A stretch of 35,268 nt of DNA, taken from NCBI GenBank assembly GCA_902765305.1, contig CACWZI010000034.1, forward strand, positions 1 to 35,268. Direction: 5' to 3'. The position numbers and the translations under genes are program-made. The notes under the pieces were generated by a model, which was given only the letters and a program-made list of their open reading frames with translations, was not told the origin of the DNA and did no database searches. How positions within the stretch are numbered: the stretch's first letter is position 1; each line of letters begins with the position of its first letter. This document shows, piece by piece, positions 23,089 through 30,995 of the stretch. Source of the DNA: an uncultured Eubacteriales bacterium (GTDB lineage Bacteria; Bacillota; Clostridia; Christensenellales; Aristaeellaceae).

Positions 23089-23736
23089 GTGAACGACTAC
23101 CCTTCGGGCAAGCCCTGGAAGCTGGCAAAGGAGCGACACATACTGGAAACGGCCTTTCGGCTGTTTTCCGAAAGAGGCATAGAGCCCGTAACGATGCCGG
23201 AGGTGGCAAAGACCTGCGGCATCAGCAGGGCGACGCTCTACCGCTACTTCGCCTCAAAGCTGGATCTGGTCGTCGCCATCGGCACGTGGAAATGGCATGA
23301 ATACATCGCGCACCACGACGCCTTTGTCCCAATGGAGATACATGAAACCATGACCGGCGCGGAATATCTGCGCTTCTACCTGGATTCCTTCCTGGACCTG
23401 TACAGAAATCACCGGGATATCCTGCGGTTCAACTACAATTTCAACAGCTATTTGCAACATGAATCGGGAACCGCAGCGCAGAGGCAGCCCTATTTACAAA
23501 TAGTCGAGATTCTGCACGAGCGTTTCTATCGGTTGTGCGAACGGGGCCGGCGGGACGGCACGCTGCGCAACGACATCTCCGAGACATCCATGTTCTCCAG
23601 CTGCTTCCACATCATGCTGGCGGCGGTCACCCGTTACGCCGTGGGCCTGGTCTACGTGCCGGAGGGAAACGCGGAGCCTGAGAGTGAGCTGGTCATGCTG
23701 GAGGAGCTGCTGCTGTCCCGGTTCACAAAAGGGTAG
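23089..23736 (+). CDS. TetR/AcrR-family transcriptional regulator
   Basis: A 215-aa protein. The N-terminal helix-turn-helix is clear: ILETAFRLFSERGIEPVTMPEVAKTCGISRATLYRYFASKLDLV (about residues 18-60, written here from its two halves). The C-terminal ligand-binding half has many aromatic residues (LRFYLDSFLDLYRNHRDIL) and no recognised ligand signature. The start is GTG 23089, with CGGAGG 8 nt upstream; the longer upstream frame would run into the promoter. A 19-bp palindrome over its own start site suggests autoregulation. A glycosyltransferase frame begins 17 bp downstream in the same direction. Confidence 0.88.
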   Translation: MNDYPSGKPWKLAKERHILETAFRLFSERGIEPVTMPEVAKTCGISRATLYRYFASKLDLVVAIGTWKWHEYIAHHDAFVPMEIHETMTGAEYLRFYLDSFLDLYRNHRDILRFNYNFNSYLQHESGTAAQRQPYLQIVEILHERFYRLCERGRRDGTLRNDISETSMFSSCFHIMLAAVTRYAVGLVYVPEGNAEPESELVMLEELLLSRFTKG

Positions 23737-23753
23737 CGTCAGGGGAAGATGAT

Positions 23754-24814
23754 ATGGCGAATATCGAGGAGAAGGATTGTTCAACCCTGTCGGAAGGCGC
23801 GGGTCCCCTGGTCAGCGTAATCGTGCCGGTATACAACGTCCGGCCCTATATCGAGGAAGCGCTCGACAGCCTGGTTGCGCAGACCTACGGACACCTTGAG
23901 TTCCCTTTGGTGGACGACGGGTCGAACGACGGCTCCGGCGAGGTGTGTGATCGGTACGCCTCCCGCGATGCCCGGTTCCGGGTGATCCACCAGGAAAACA
24001 TGGGCTCAGCGCGACACGGAACGCCGGACTGGACTGCATGAGCGGCGATTACGTCGCCTTCCTGGACCCAGATGATGCCTTCCACCCAGACATGATCCGC
24101 AGGCTGTTGGAACCGATATTTCGGGAGAACGCCCATATTGCCGTGTACAGATACCAAGATGTGCCCAGTACGAAAATCATGAAACACAGCAGCCTCCAAA
24201 ACCAGGCAGGTGCGAAAACCGACCGGATTCTGGGCCACAGGGAAGCGCTATCGGAGCTGGCTGACGGAACGCTCGGTCGCGCTGTCTGGAACAAGCTCTC
24301 TGTCCGAGTATTGTGGCACGATCTTCGCTTTCCGGAGGGGCACGTCTTCGAGTGTACCGACATCATTTATCGCGTGTTTGACCGCGTTCGCACATGCTGT
24401 GTGGTGGACGATGTGCTGGTGTTCCATCGCATACGCCCCGGCAGCATCAGCCAAAATCCAACGGTGGCCATGCTCGAGGATTGGCTGCGCGCCAGCGAGC
24501 ATTACATGGCCTACATGCAGGCCCATTCCCCTTCCATAATCTCCCAGGCCCAGCTGGCACACATAAAGCAGACCGAATTCAGGTCGCTGCTGTGGTATTA
24601 TGGCGTGCTGCAGCGGTTAGAGGCAGACACTGTCACACAGGCGCACTGGAGACAGCGCGTCCTGAAGTCAGGACATGCCCTGAAGATCCGCGACTGCGAT
24701 CTGATCACCCGGGTGGCCTACGTGCTGGCGCGTCGCTGTCCCAAACTGTTTGGGCTGATCATTCCCGGCTATCGGGCGGTCAGAATGGCGTTGGACCGCA
24801 TTCGGACAAAATGA
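23754..24814 (+). pseudogene. Family 2 glycosyltransferase broken by a single frameshift
   Basis: Frame A (23754 to 24041) encodes the GT-A N-terminus: VSVIVPVYNVRPYIEEALDSL and VDDGSNDGS, ending after HQENMG. In the neighbouring frame the DNA just after HQEN reads GLSATRNAGLDCMSGDYVAF, exactly the continuation expected, and runs to 24814 with the metal-binding DPDD. One missing base at about 23999-24001 (after GAAAAC) explains the break. The restored protein would be about 352 aa and transfers a sugar from an NDP-sugar, probably for surface polysaccharide. AGGGGA lies 7 nt before ATG 23754. It may be a recent mutation, a sequencing or assembly error next to AAAA, or phase variation. Confidence 0.8.
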
Positions 24815-24856
24815 AGTCCCAAATACTGAAGCAGCCCCTGCTTTTCACCGACATCA

Positions 24857-24871
24857 CCCGGTTCAACCGGG
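24857..24871. promoter_or_regulatory. 15-bp palindrome ahead of the small secreted protein
   Basis: CCCGGTT-C-AACCGGG lies 23 bp before ATG 24895 and just ahead of the AGGAGG ribosome site. It could be an operator or a translation-modulating hairpin. Confidence 0.35.
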
Positions 24872-24894
24872 CGAACATAAAGGAGGAACGACCC

Positions 24895-25422
24895 ATGAAG
24901 AAGATTCTCGCAACCCTCGTCGCCTTGGCTCTGCTGCTGGCGCTGCCCTGCGCGCTGGCTGAACAGGTTCCCGACATCAACTGGGCAGACGCGGAGGCCG
25001 CGGCCGCAGAGATCCCCGGCAGCTGGTACACCTTCGAGGATGTCGCGCTGCAGTTCTGGATTCCCGATATCTTCGAGAACCTGGAGCCCACCGAGGACGA
25101 CCCCGCCGAGATGATCGGCAAGTTCGAAGTGTCCGACGGTTCGGCGGGCATCTACGCCCAGTACCTGGATGGTTACGACGGCCTGACGATCGACGATGCG
25201 GTCAGCCAGCTGGAGGCCAACGGCGCGACGGAGATCGAACGCTGCACCCTTAACGGCCTGGACGCCGCGTCCTTCAGCATCCCGGACGTGGACGCCGGCT
25301 ACGTGATCTTCATCACCCAGTCGGGCAACTACGTGCAGTTCATCTTCACACCCGTCTCCGACGAGGGCTTCGCCAGCGTCGCCCAGCTGGTCACCGCCTC
25401 CATCATGCCGGAGGATGCGTAA
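24895..25422 (+). CDS. Small secreted protein of unknown function
   Basis: A 175-aa protein with a clear type I signal peptide (MKKILATLVALALLLALPCALA, cleavage likely after ALA). The mature part is acidic, with a WADAEAAAAEIPGSWYTFEDVALQFWIPD opening split around a Gly-Ser turn, and a compact alpha/beta pattern ending in FTPVSDEGFASVAQLVTASI. I do not recognise a family; it resembles short secreted proteins common in gut Clostridia. ATG 24895 has AGGAGG 8 nt upstream; the longer frame overlaps the glycosyltransferase and is a shadow. A strong terminator follows. Confidence 0.75.
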   Translation: MKKILATLVALALLLALPCALAEQVPDINWADAEAAAAEIPGSWYTFEDVALQFWIPDIFENLEPTEDDPAEMIGKFEVSDGSAGIYAQYLDGYDGLTIDDAVSQLEANGATEIERCTLNGLDAASFSIPDVDAGYVIFITQSGNYVQFIFTPVSDEGFASVAQLVTASIMPEDA

Positions 25423-25434
25423 GGCCCTTCCTTC

Positions 25435-25480
25435 AAACAGAAGCGCAGGAACTCTTTGGGTCCTGCGCTTCTGTTTTTTT
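25435..25480 (+). terminator. Strong intrinsic terminator
   Basis: A perfect 16-bp stem (25435-25450 with 25461-25476), 10-nt loop, then a run of seven T including the stem end. It lies between two convergent genes. Confidence 0.92.
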
Positions 25481-25529
25481 GTATCTATTCAATCAGTATT
25501 TACAAACCTGAACAGCTGCGCTATTTCCC

Positions 25530-27047
25530 CTATTCATACCAGGTCATGTCCTGCTGTACATAGTCGCCCACGTTGAACAGCCAGTCCGTCAAAAACGCCT
25601 CCCAGCTCTCGCCGGTGGCCGCGTCCATGGCGGCGACGAATTCCCTTTCCGTCAGGGTGTGCCCGTCCGCGCCCATCTCCAGGAAGGCCTTCAGGCCGGC
25701 AATGAGATCCTCCAGCCCCATGGCCAGGCGCAGCTCGTGCAGCACTACCGCGCCACGCTGGCGCACCACCAGCTTGTAGCTGTCGGCGTCAAAGCGCATG
25801 GCGTCGCTGGTGATATTCAGGCCGCCGGGCACCGTCTGCTGGAGTGCGCTGACCCAATCCCGGTTGACGTAGGCCAGGAAGCGCTCCCGCCCCGAGGCCG
25901 CCTCCAGCAGCAGGCAAGCGACGTATTCGCTCACCGAATCGCTCAACCAGGCGTCCGCCGAGGGCTCCACCCAGGCCGACAGGCCGAAGTACTGCTGGGC
26001 GACGGCAAAGCGGATGTGCTGGGCCAGGTCGTCCGCCCGGGCCGGGTCCAGCAGCGCCGAAGGCAGCCAGACGACCCCAGGAAACACCGTCGCGTCCAGG
26101 GGCGCGTCGGACTGGGCCAGCTCCAGTTCCTCCTCGGGAAAGGCGCCGAACCAGGCTACGCACTGATCGACGGCCGTCGCGGCCACGTCGAGCATTCGCC
26201 CCGCCGCGCCGCGCACGTTGGTCAGCGCCCGCACGCGCACGCCCGAGGCGCTGTCCCGTTCGTAGCTGCGCCAGCGGCGACCGAAGGACAGCGCGAAATC
26301 CCGCACGCCATCGGCTTCGATCCGCCATACCGCAGCGCCGTCGGCCCGGGAAGCCAGGCCGGCGCTGCCCGTGGCGCACAGCATCCACCCCTCGGGGAGC
26401 GTCAGCGTCGCCCGGTAATCCGCCGCCTCGCAGTCCAGCCAGCGGGTATGCGAAAGGGGCGTCTTCATGTCGAACTGTCCGGTTCCGCCGTCCGGCACCC
26501 CGGGCACGAAGCAGAAGGCGCTGAGCCGAACGTCGGTATCCCCCGCGCCCTGGAACGCCCCGCAGCGCATCAGCAACAGGTAGTAATCGAATTCAAAGGT
26601 ACACTGACCGCCCGGCGCCACGTCGCAGCTGACCCGCAGGTAGTTCTCGTTCTCGCCCTGAAAGCCGAAATCGGTCGGTTCTTCATCGCAGCGCACCGCG
26701 CGCAGGTCGATGCCCGCCGGGGTGTAGCCCGCGAAAAACACCCGCGCCAGGTCGTCCGTCTCGTACATCGACGCGCTCTCCCGGCGAAACAGGTTCCCCG
26801 CCGCGTAAAACACGACCTCGGTCAACCGGCGGCCCGTCCCGTTACAATAGACAAGGCGCTGCGTGATGTGCAGCGCCTGTCCGTCGGCAAGGTATTCCAT
26901 CGTAAGCTCGTATTGATGTCGCCCGACATTTCCGACCGCGGTCTGTTCCTCTGCCAGGCTGCTGAACAGCGCGCCGAACACCACGCCGCCCGCCAGCAGC
27001 ACCGCCAGGACGATGGCGATGATGCGTATCAGCTTCTTGTTATGCAT
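25530..27047 (-). CDS. M1-like peptidase homolog lacking zinc ligands
   Basis: A 505-aa membrane-anchored protein with one N-terminal membrane segment (about 7-29). The outside part follows the M1 aminopeptidase plan: a beta-rich N-terminal domain (about 45-260, with YELTMEYLADGQ), then a thermolysin-like domain. At the place of HExxH the sequence reads HIRFAVAQQYFG (25983-26018), and the later WLxEGxxxY reads WLSDSVSEY, so both histidines and both glutamates of the zinc site are absent. The C-terminal MDAATGESWEAFLTDWLF resembles the M1 end. It is therefore probably a binding or scaffold protein, not an enzyme. It starts 13 bp after the signal peptidase stop, with GGAGGAGGG ahead of ATG 27047, and is the last gene of the operon. 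Confidence 0.72.
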   Translation of the reverse strand: MHNKKLIRIIAIVLAVLLAGGVVFGALFSSLAEEQTAVGNVGRHQYELTMEYLADGQALHITQRLVYCNGTGRRLTEVVFYAAGNLFRRESASMYETDDLARVFFAGYTPAGIDLRAVRCDEEPTDFGFQGENENYLRVSCDVAPGGQCTFEFDYYLLLMRCGAFQGAGDTDVRLSAFCFVPGVPDGGTGQFDMKTPLSHTRWLDCEAADYRATLTLPEGWMLCATGSAGLASRADGAAVWRIEADGVRDFALSFGRRWRSYERDSASGVRVRALTNVRGAAGRMLDVAATAVDQCVAWFGAFPEEELELAQSDAPLDATVFPGVVWLPSALLDPARADDLAQHIRFAVAQQYFGLSAWVEPSADAWLSDSVSEYVACLLLEAASGRERFLAYVNRDWVSALQQTVPGGLNITSDAMRFDADSYKLVVRQRGAVVLHELRLAMGLEDLIAGLKAFLEMGADGHTLTEREFVAAMDAATGESWEAFLTDWLFNVGDYVQQDMTWYE

Positions 27048-27060
27048 AGGCCCTCCTCCG

Positions 27061-27759
27061 TCAGTGAACCGCCCGCCAGCTGCCCAGCGGCCAGATGACC
27101 TGGCGCACGCGGCCCACGATCATGCTCTTGGAAATCGGACCCACGTCCATATCCGGGTCGTCGTCCCTCCAGTCCCGGGAATCGTGGCTGTTGTAGCGGT
27201 TGTCGCCCACCACGAAGTATTCGTCCTCGCCCAGCACATAGGGGTCGTAGTCGTCGGGGCTGCCGTTGGGGAAGTAGTCGCCGTAGCGCTCGTCCAGCAT
27301 TTCGTCCACAGTCTGGCCATCCTTCTCATAGACGACGTGGGTCACCTCGTTCTTGCGATAGACGGTATCGCCGGGAACGGCCACCACGCGCTTGACGAAG
27401 TAGGTCTGCATCGGGATGATGCCCAGGAAGTTGTTGTAGCGGTTGGGATAGTGGCAGATGACCACGCTGTCCCGCTGGACGCTGCCGAACTTCACGTCGG
27501 TCACGGTGACGAACAGCCGCTCCCCGTCGGCCAGCGTGGTGTCCATCGAGTGGCCGTCCACCCGGATGATCCTGAACAGGAAGGTCTGGATCACGAATAC
27601 CACCAGCAGGGCCACAACCAGCGCGACCACCCATTCCTTGACTTCCTTCCAGAAGCCCGATTTCTTCTTGGCTACCTTCTCCTCGATCTCGCTGATCTGG
27701 CGCTCGGCTTCCTCGTTCAGCTGTTCCTTCTGCGGCGCGTTGCCGTTGTTGTCTTCCAT
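27061..27759 (-). CDS. lepB: Type I signal peptidase (long form)
   Basis: A 232-aa membrane serine/lysine protease that removes signal peptides at the outer face of the membrane. A charged cytoplasmic coiled-coil-like region (1-37) precedes one membrane helix (about 40-60). The catalytic Ser is S71 in DGHSMDTTL and the Lys is K123 in YFVKRVVAVPGD; GDNRYNSHDSRDW is the conserved box E. A hydrophilic insert around DERYGDYFPNGSPDDYDPY distinguishes it from the next paralog. ATG 27759 is chosen because AAGGAG lies 9 nt upstream; TTG 27765 is too close to it. Confidence 0.93.
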   Translation of the reverse strand: MEDNNGNAPQKEQLNEEAERQISEIEEKVAKKKSGFWKEVKEWVVALVVALLVVFVIQTFLFRIIRVDGHSMDTTLADGERLFVTVTDVKFGSVQRDSVVICHYPNRYNNFLGIIPMQTYFVKRVVAVPGDTVYRKNEVTHVVYEKDGQTVDEMLDERYGDYFPNGSPDDYDPYVLGEDEYFVVGDNRYNSHDSRDWRDDDPDMDVGPISKSMIVGRVRQVIWPLGSWRAVH

Positions 27760-27786
27760 CTTCAATATCTCCTTGTCAATCGTCTG

Positions 27787-28296
27787 TTATCGCACCGGCC
27801 CGATGCGCTGAAGCGGCCACAGTATGAAACGCACCCGCCCCAGGAAGGCGTCCGCGCCCAGCGGGCCCATGTCCGCCATGCGGCTGTCGTAGCTGTCGGC
27901 CCGGTTATCGCCCAGCACCAGGTATTCCCCGGCATCCAGGTGAACCTCGTAATCCCCGGTAAGGGAAGAGATGTAGGGCTCCTCGACCGGCTGGCCGTCC
28001 ACGGTCAGCATGCCCTCCGAGAAGCGGATCGCCTCTCCGGGCAGGCCGACCACCCGCTTGATGTAGGTGTCGCTTCGCCCGAGAAAGACGCACTGCACCA
28101 CGTCGCCCCGCCGCGGACCTTTCCTCCGGTAGTCGAACCGGGTGACGAGGGCGACATCGCCCGCCTGCAGCGTGTCCTGCATCGAGGTGCCCGCCACGCG
28201 GACCGTGATACAGACCCATTGCCGCAGGCCCAGCGCCAGCGCCGCCGCCAGGGCCAGCGCCAGGATCAGCCTTATCAGGCCGCCCGGGGCTCTCAC
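27787..28296 (-). CDS. lepB: Type I signal peptidase (short form)
   Basis: A 169-aa signal peptidase with a membrane helix at about 8-24. S38 (AGTSMQDTL) and K80 (YIKRVVGLPGE) form the catalytic pair, and box E is LGDNRADSYDSRMADMGP. It is compact, with little besides the catalytic core. The GTG start at 28296 overlaps the DUF951 stop by 4 bp (GTGA), with GGGGAG 8 nt upstream. It lies 27 bp upstream of the long paralog. Confidence 0.93.
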   Translation of the reverse strand: MRAPGGLIRLILALALAAALALGLRQWVCITVRVAGTSMQDTLQAGDVALVTRFDYRRKGPRRGDVVQCVFLGRSDTYIKRVVGLPGEAIRFSEGMLTVDGQPVEEPYISSLTGDYEVHLDAGEYLVLGDNRADSYDSRMADMGPLGADAFLGRVRFILWPLQRIGPVR

Positions 28297-28490
28297 GCCT
28301 CGCTCTCCCCGGCGCTCTCCAGCAGCTTCCTGACCCGCTTTTCAAACACCGGGCGCTCCAGCATCACGATCCGCTGGCACTTCTCGCAGCGCATCTTGAT
28401 GTCCGCGCCCACGTAGGTGATCCGCCAGACGTCGTTGCCGCAGGGATGCGCCTTGCGCATCTTCACCAGGTCGCCCACATGCAAAAGCAT
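28293..28490 (-). CDS. DUF951 family small protein
   Basis: A 65-aa protein with the DUF951 pattern: VGDLVKMRKAHPCGNDVWRI, VGADIKMRCEKCQRIVMLER. The CG and CEKC cysteines suggest a small metal-binding fold. The family is widespread in Firmicutes, with no assigned function. GGGGAGG lies 7 nt before ATG 28490. It is the first gene of the signal-peptidase operon. Confidence 0.9.
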   Translation of the reverse strand: MLLHVGDLVKMRKAHPCGNDVWRITYVGADIKMRCEKCQRIVMLERPVFEKRVRKLLESAGESEA

Positions 28491-28532
28491 CGTCCAACCT
28501 CCCCGGATGATGGCCGAATAGGATTTATCCTC

Positions 28533-28564
28533 TTCATAACATAGCTTGTATTATAGGTTATGAA
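28533..28564 (-). promoter_or_regulatory. Promoter region of the DUF951-signal peptidase operon
   Basis: TATAAT on the minus strand (28555-28550) without an obvious -35 at 17 nt. It is bracketed by an 8-bp inverted repeat, TTCATAAC (28533-28540) and GTTATGAA (28557-28564), which may be a regulator site and would explain the weak -35. Confidence 0.5.
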
Positions 28565-28593
28565 TATTGCATCAGTATGAACTTTGAGATAAC

Positions 28594-29844
28594 TTATATG
28601 CGTTCCAGCGCATAGTAGAAGCTGCGGCCCGTCACGTCCCCCACGCACAGGGCCAGCTCGCCGCCGTACACCGGCACGGCCAGCTCCCGCCGCAGCGCGC
28701 CTTCCTTGCGGGTCCTGGCAAATTCCGCCATCACCCGGTAGCCCTCCGGACGCAGATAGCCCACGGACCAGTTGTCCACCGCGTCCATCGGCGCGCACCC
28801 CTCAGGCAGGCCTGGAATGCCGGCGTCGAAGCCCTCAAGGGTAACGTGGAAGAAGCCCACGCCCGACCGGATGGAGGCCTCGCAGGCCGGGGCCGCGTCC
28901 ACCGACCGGGGCAGCTCTATGCCATAATCCGCGCCTGCCAGCCTGCGCCGGGCGATGTTCACCGTCAGCGGACAACGGTCGATGCCGATGAAGCGCCTGC
29001 CGCCCCGCCTGGCGGCCTCCAGTGTGGTGCAGCTGCCCGCGAAGGGGTCCAGCACCCACTCCCCCGGCCTGGACGCACACTTCACGATGCGCTCCAGCAG
29101 CGCCAGCGGCTTCTGGGCGTCGTAGCCGGTGCGCTCCGGGTCCTTCTGCTGGAGGTGGCTCAGGTCCTGCCACACGTCGGTGGGGGCCACGGGCTCGTCG
29201 TCGTAGTAGGTGTACACCCTGCCGTTGGTCTTGATCGAGCGGTAGACCCTGCCGTCCGGGTCCACGTGTCGGCGCATGTGGTTGGGCTTGGGCTGGGCCG
29301 GCACCGACTTCACGGCGTCGATGTTGAAGTCATACCTCGCCGTCTTGCGGTAGAACAGTATCACGTCGTGCTTGCGGCTGAAGTGGTTCACGCTGCGCCC
29401 GCCGCTCTGGTAGACCCAGATGATCTCGTTGAGCAGGTTCTCCTCGCCGAAGATCTCGTCCAGCAGCAGCCGCACGTGGGGGTGGGCCCGGTAGTCGATG
29501 TGCACGAAAATCATGCCCGTGTCGCTGAGCAGCCGGTGGCAGCGCGTCAGCACCTGGCGAAGCAGGCCCAGGTATTCCTCCCGGCTCATCTTATCGGAAA
29601 AGGCCTCCAGCGCCATGCCGCCCCGGCCCTTTTTCCACTGGTCCTCGCCCACGCGCACCCGCATGAAGAAGCGGTCTCCGGTCATGAAGGGCGGGTCCAT
29701 GTACACCAGCTTGACCTTTCCCTCGTATTCCGGCAGCAGCGCATCCAGGTTTTCCACGGCGTCGCCGAGGCAGAACAGCCCTTCCGGGCCGTTTCCCCCG
29801 GCGGTATGCCATTCCCGGTTGACTTCGATCGGTTTGAGCGGCAT
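28594..29844 (-). CDS. Orphan DNA N6-adenine/N4-cytosine methyltransferase (beta class)
   Basis: A 416-aa DNA methyltransferase. Motif IV DPPF (about residue 49) comes before motif I DPFAGSCTTLEAA (about residue 265), the order of beta-class enzymes. NEIIWVYQSGGRS...FSRKHDVILFYRK is typical of Mod-type adenine methylases. A C-terminal extension of about 110 residues follows motif I. No restriction gene lies within the window near it, so it is probably solitary. ATG 29844 is preferred over 29871 because the promoter -10 lies at 29879-29874, which would leave no leader for the longer form. The target sequence cannot be told. Confidence 0.88.
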   Translation of the reverse strand: MPLKPIEVNREWHTAGGNGPEGLFCLGDAVENLDALLPEYEGKVKLVYMDPPFMTGDRFFMRVRVGEDQWKKGRGGMALEAFSDKMSREEYLGLLRQVLTRCHRLLSDTGMIFVHIDYRAHPHVRLLLDEIFGEENLLNEIIWVYQSGGRSVNHFSRKHDVILFYRKTARYDFNIDAVKSVPAQPKPNHMRRHVDPDGRVYRSIKTNGRVYTYYDDEPVAPTDVWQDLSHLQQKDPERTGYDAQKPLALLERIVKCASRPGEWVLDPFAGSCTTLEAARRGGRRFIGIDRCPLTVNIARRRLAGADYGIELPRSVDAAPACEASIRSGVGFFHVTLEGFDAGIPGLPEGCAPMDAVDNWSVGYLRPEGYRVMAEFARTRKEGALRRELAVPVYGGELALCVGDVTGRSFYYALERI

Positions 29845-29873
29845 CCGATCACCCCTCACTAAAGAATACATTC

Positions 29874-29902
29874 ATTATACCAGCATCCGGGATAAATGAC
29901 AA
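29874..29902 (-). promoter_or_regulatory. Promoter of the DNA methyltransferase gene
   Basis: TTGTCA (29902-29897), 17 nt, TATAAT (29879-29874), preceded by TGG. It stands back to back with the promoter at 29911, leaving 8 bp between the two -35 boxes. Confidence 0.75.
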
Positions 29903-29910
29903 GCGAATCA

Positions 29911-29939
29911 TTGACATGTCATCCGTTTCACGGTACTAT
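29911..29939 (+). promoter_or_regulatory. Promoter of the secreted Cys/His-tailed protein gene
   Basis: TTGACA (29911-29916), 17 nt, TACTAT (29934-29939). It is divergent from the methyltransferase promoter. Confidence 0.7.
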
Positions 29940-29970
29940 ATACACGGGAATAGGATTGGGAGGAATGCCC

Positions 29971-30546
29971 ATGAAAAAGCTGCTCGCCATCGTTTTGATA
30001 CTGGTCCTCTGCGCCGCGGGCCTGGCGGAGGGCGGCGATATGGCCGCGAAGGTTCGCGCCGGCGGCTTCGAACCTGTCGTCTCGGAAAACAAGGGCAGCG
30101 TCCTGCGCTGCGACTACACCCTGACCGGCGAAAGGACCGCCGCCATGGCCTGGACCGACACAGCACATCTGTACACGGTCTCCGGCGAATCGGACGCGCT
30201 GTCAAAGCTGTACCTGGACGCGCTGGAGCTGGGCGGCTGGGAATCCTGCCGCTACATCGTGGACGAGGAGGCGCGCCTGTCCTTTGGCACGGTCTCCGCC
30301 CAGCGCTGTGAAAGCATCGGCGATTACGCCGCGCTGGTCAGGGCCGCGATGGCGATCCAGAGCTTCGCCAGCGCCTTCACCGGCATCACGCGGTCCTACG
30401 TGCTCAACAAGCGCTCGAAGAAATTCCACCACCCCGAATGCCCTGGCATAAAAAACATGAGTCCCAAAAACCGGGAGGAATTCACCGGCACACGGAACGC
30501 ATTGATCGCCCAGGGCTATTCGCCGTGCGGGATTTGCAAGCCGTAG
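29971..30546 (+). CDS. Secreted protein with a C-terminal HHPEC...CGIC metal-binding tail
   Basis: A 191-aa protein with a signal peptide (MKKLLAIVLILVLCAAGLA, cleavage likely before EGG). The middle region (about 20-140) is unrecognised. The last 50 residues (RSYVLNKRSKKFHHPECPG... YSPCGICKP) match the short domain often found at the end of secreted nuclease-like and surface proteins in Firmicutes (YVLNxxxKKFHxPxC...CxxC), likely binding zinc through His and three Cys. ATG 29971 has GGAGG 7 nt upstream. The gene stands alone, with its own promoter. Confidence 0.75.
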   Translation: MKKLLAIVLILVLCAAGLAEGGDMAAKVRAGGFEPVVSENKGSVLRCDYTLTGERTAAMAWTDTAHLYTVSGESDALSKLYLDALELGGWESCRYIVDEEARLSFGTVSAQRCESIGDYAALVRAAMAIQSFASAFTGITRSYVLNKRSKKFHHPECPGIKNMSPKNREEFTGTRNALIAQGYSPCGICKP

Positions 30547-30580
30547 GCAGTCAGAATCAAAGAACAGCCCGCAGTACGTA

Positions 30581-30609
30581 TTTACAGCATGTATTCATTA
30601 TGCTATACT
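30581..30609 (+). promoter_or_regulatory. Promoter of the TM2 gene
   Basis: TTTACA (30581-30586), 17 nt, TATACT (30604-30609) with TGC before it. The leader would be about 85 nt. Confidence 0.65.
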
Positions 30610-30701
30610 GGTTCCGCCTGGAGATGAACGGTATATTCACAAGGGAAGAAGATGGGGGGTCTATCACCCGGAACAGCAGGCCAATATAAGGAGGTATACC
30701 C

Positions 30702-30929
30702 ATGCCAAATTATGTCACAATAACATCAGATAAGCGAAAATGGGTCGCGTTTTTTCTCTGCCTGTTTGGCGGAGTACTCGGCCTGCATCAATTCTACGTC
30801 GGCAGGATCGGCAAGGGATTTCTGTACATACTCACATTAGGCCTGTTTCTGTTCGGCTGGTTCATTGATCTGTTCAAAATACTCAACGGTACATTCCGTG
30901 ACAACGTAGGCCAGCCGTTACGCCTTTGA
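30702..30929 (+). CDS. TM2 domain membrane protein
   Basis: A 75-aa protein that is essentially one TM2 domain: KWVAFFLCLFGGVLGLHQFYVGRIGKG, then a second helix, with the DLFKIL motif at the end. Two membrane helices are joined by the conserved GLHxFYxGR turn. The function is not known; TM2 proteins are often linked to membrane or envelope stress. AAGGAGG lies about 8 nt before ATG 30702. Confidence 0.9.
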   Translation: MPNYVTITSDKRKWVAFFLCLFGGVLGLHQFYVGRIGKGFLYILTLGLFLFGWFIDLFKILNGTFRDNVGQPLRL

Positions 30930-30995
30930 TCGACCCACCCAGGACGCGACCGCGACCTACCCCACCGACCGAACGACCAATAAGGGAGAAAATCT

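Noticed and set aside
25490-25501. Another hairpin copy after the strong terminator
   Set aside because: Only AATCAGTATTT remains, with no partner arm; too short to call, at most a relic.
25659-27098. Plus-strand open frame opposite the M1-like gene
   Set aside because: It is rich in Arg/Gln/Pro/His as expected for antisense of GC-rich coding DNA, without a ribosome site.
30438-30689. 83-codon plus-strand frame overlapping the end of the secreted protein
   Set aside because: It has no ribosome site and no motif, and it spans the TM2 promoter.
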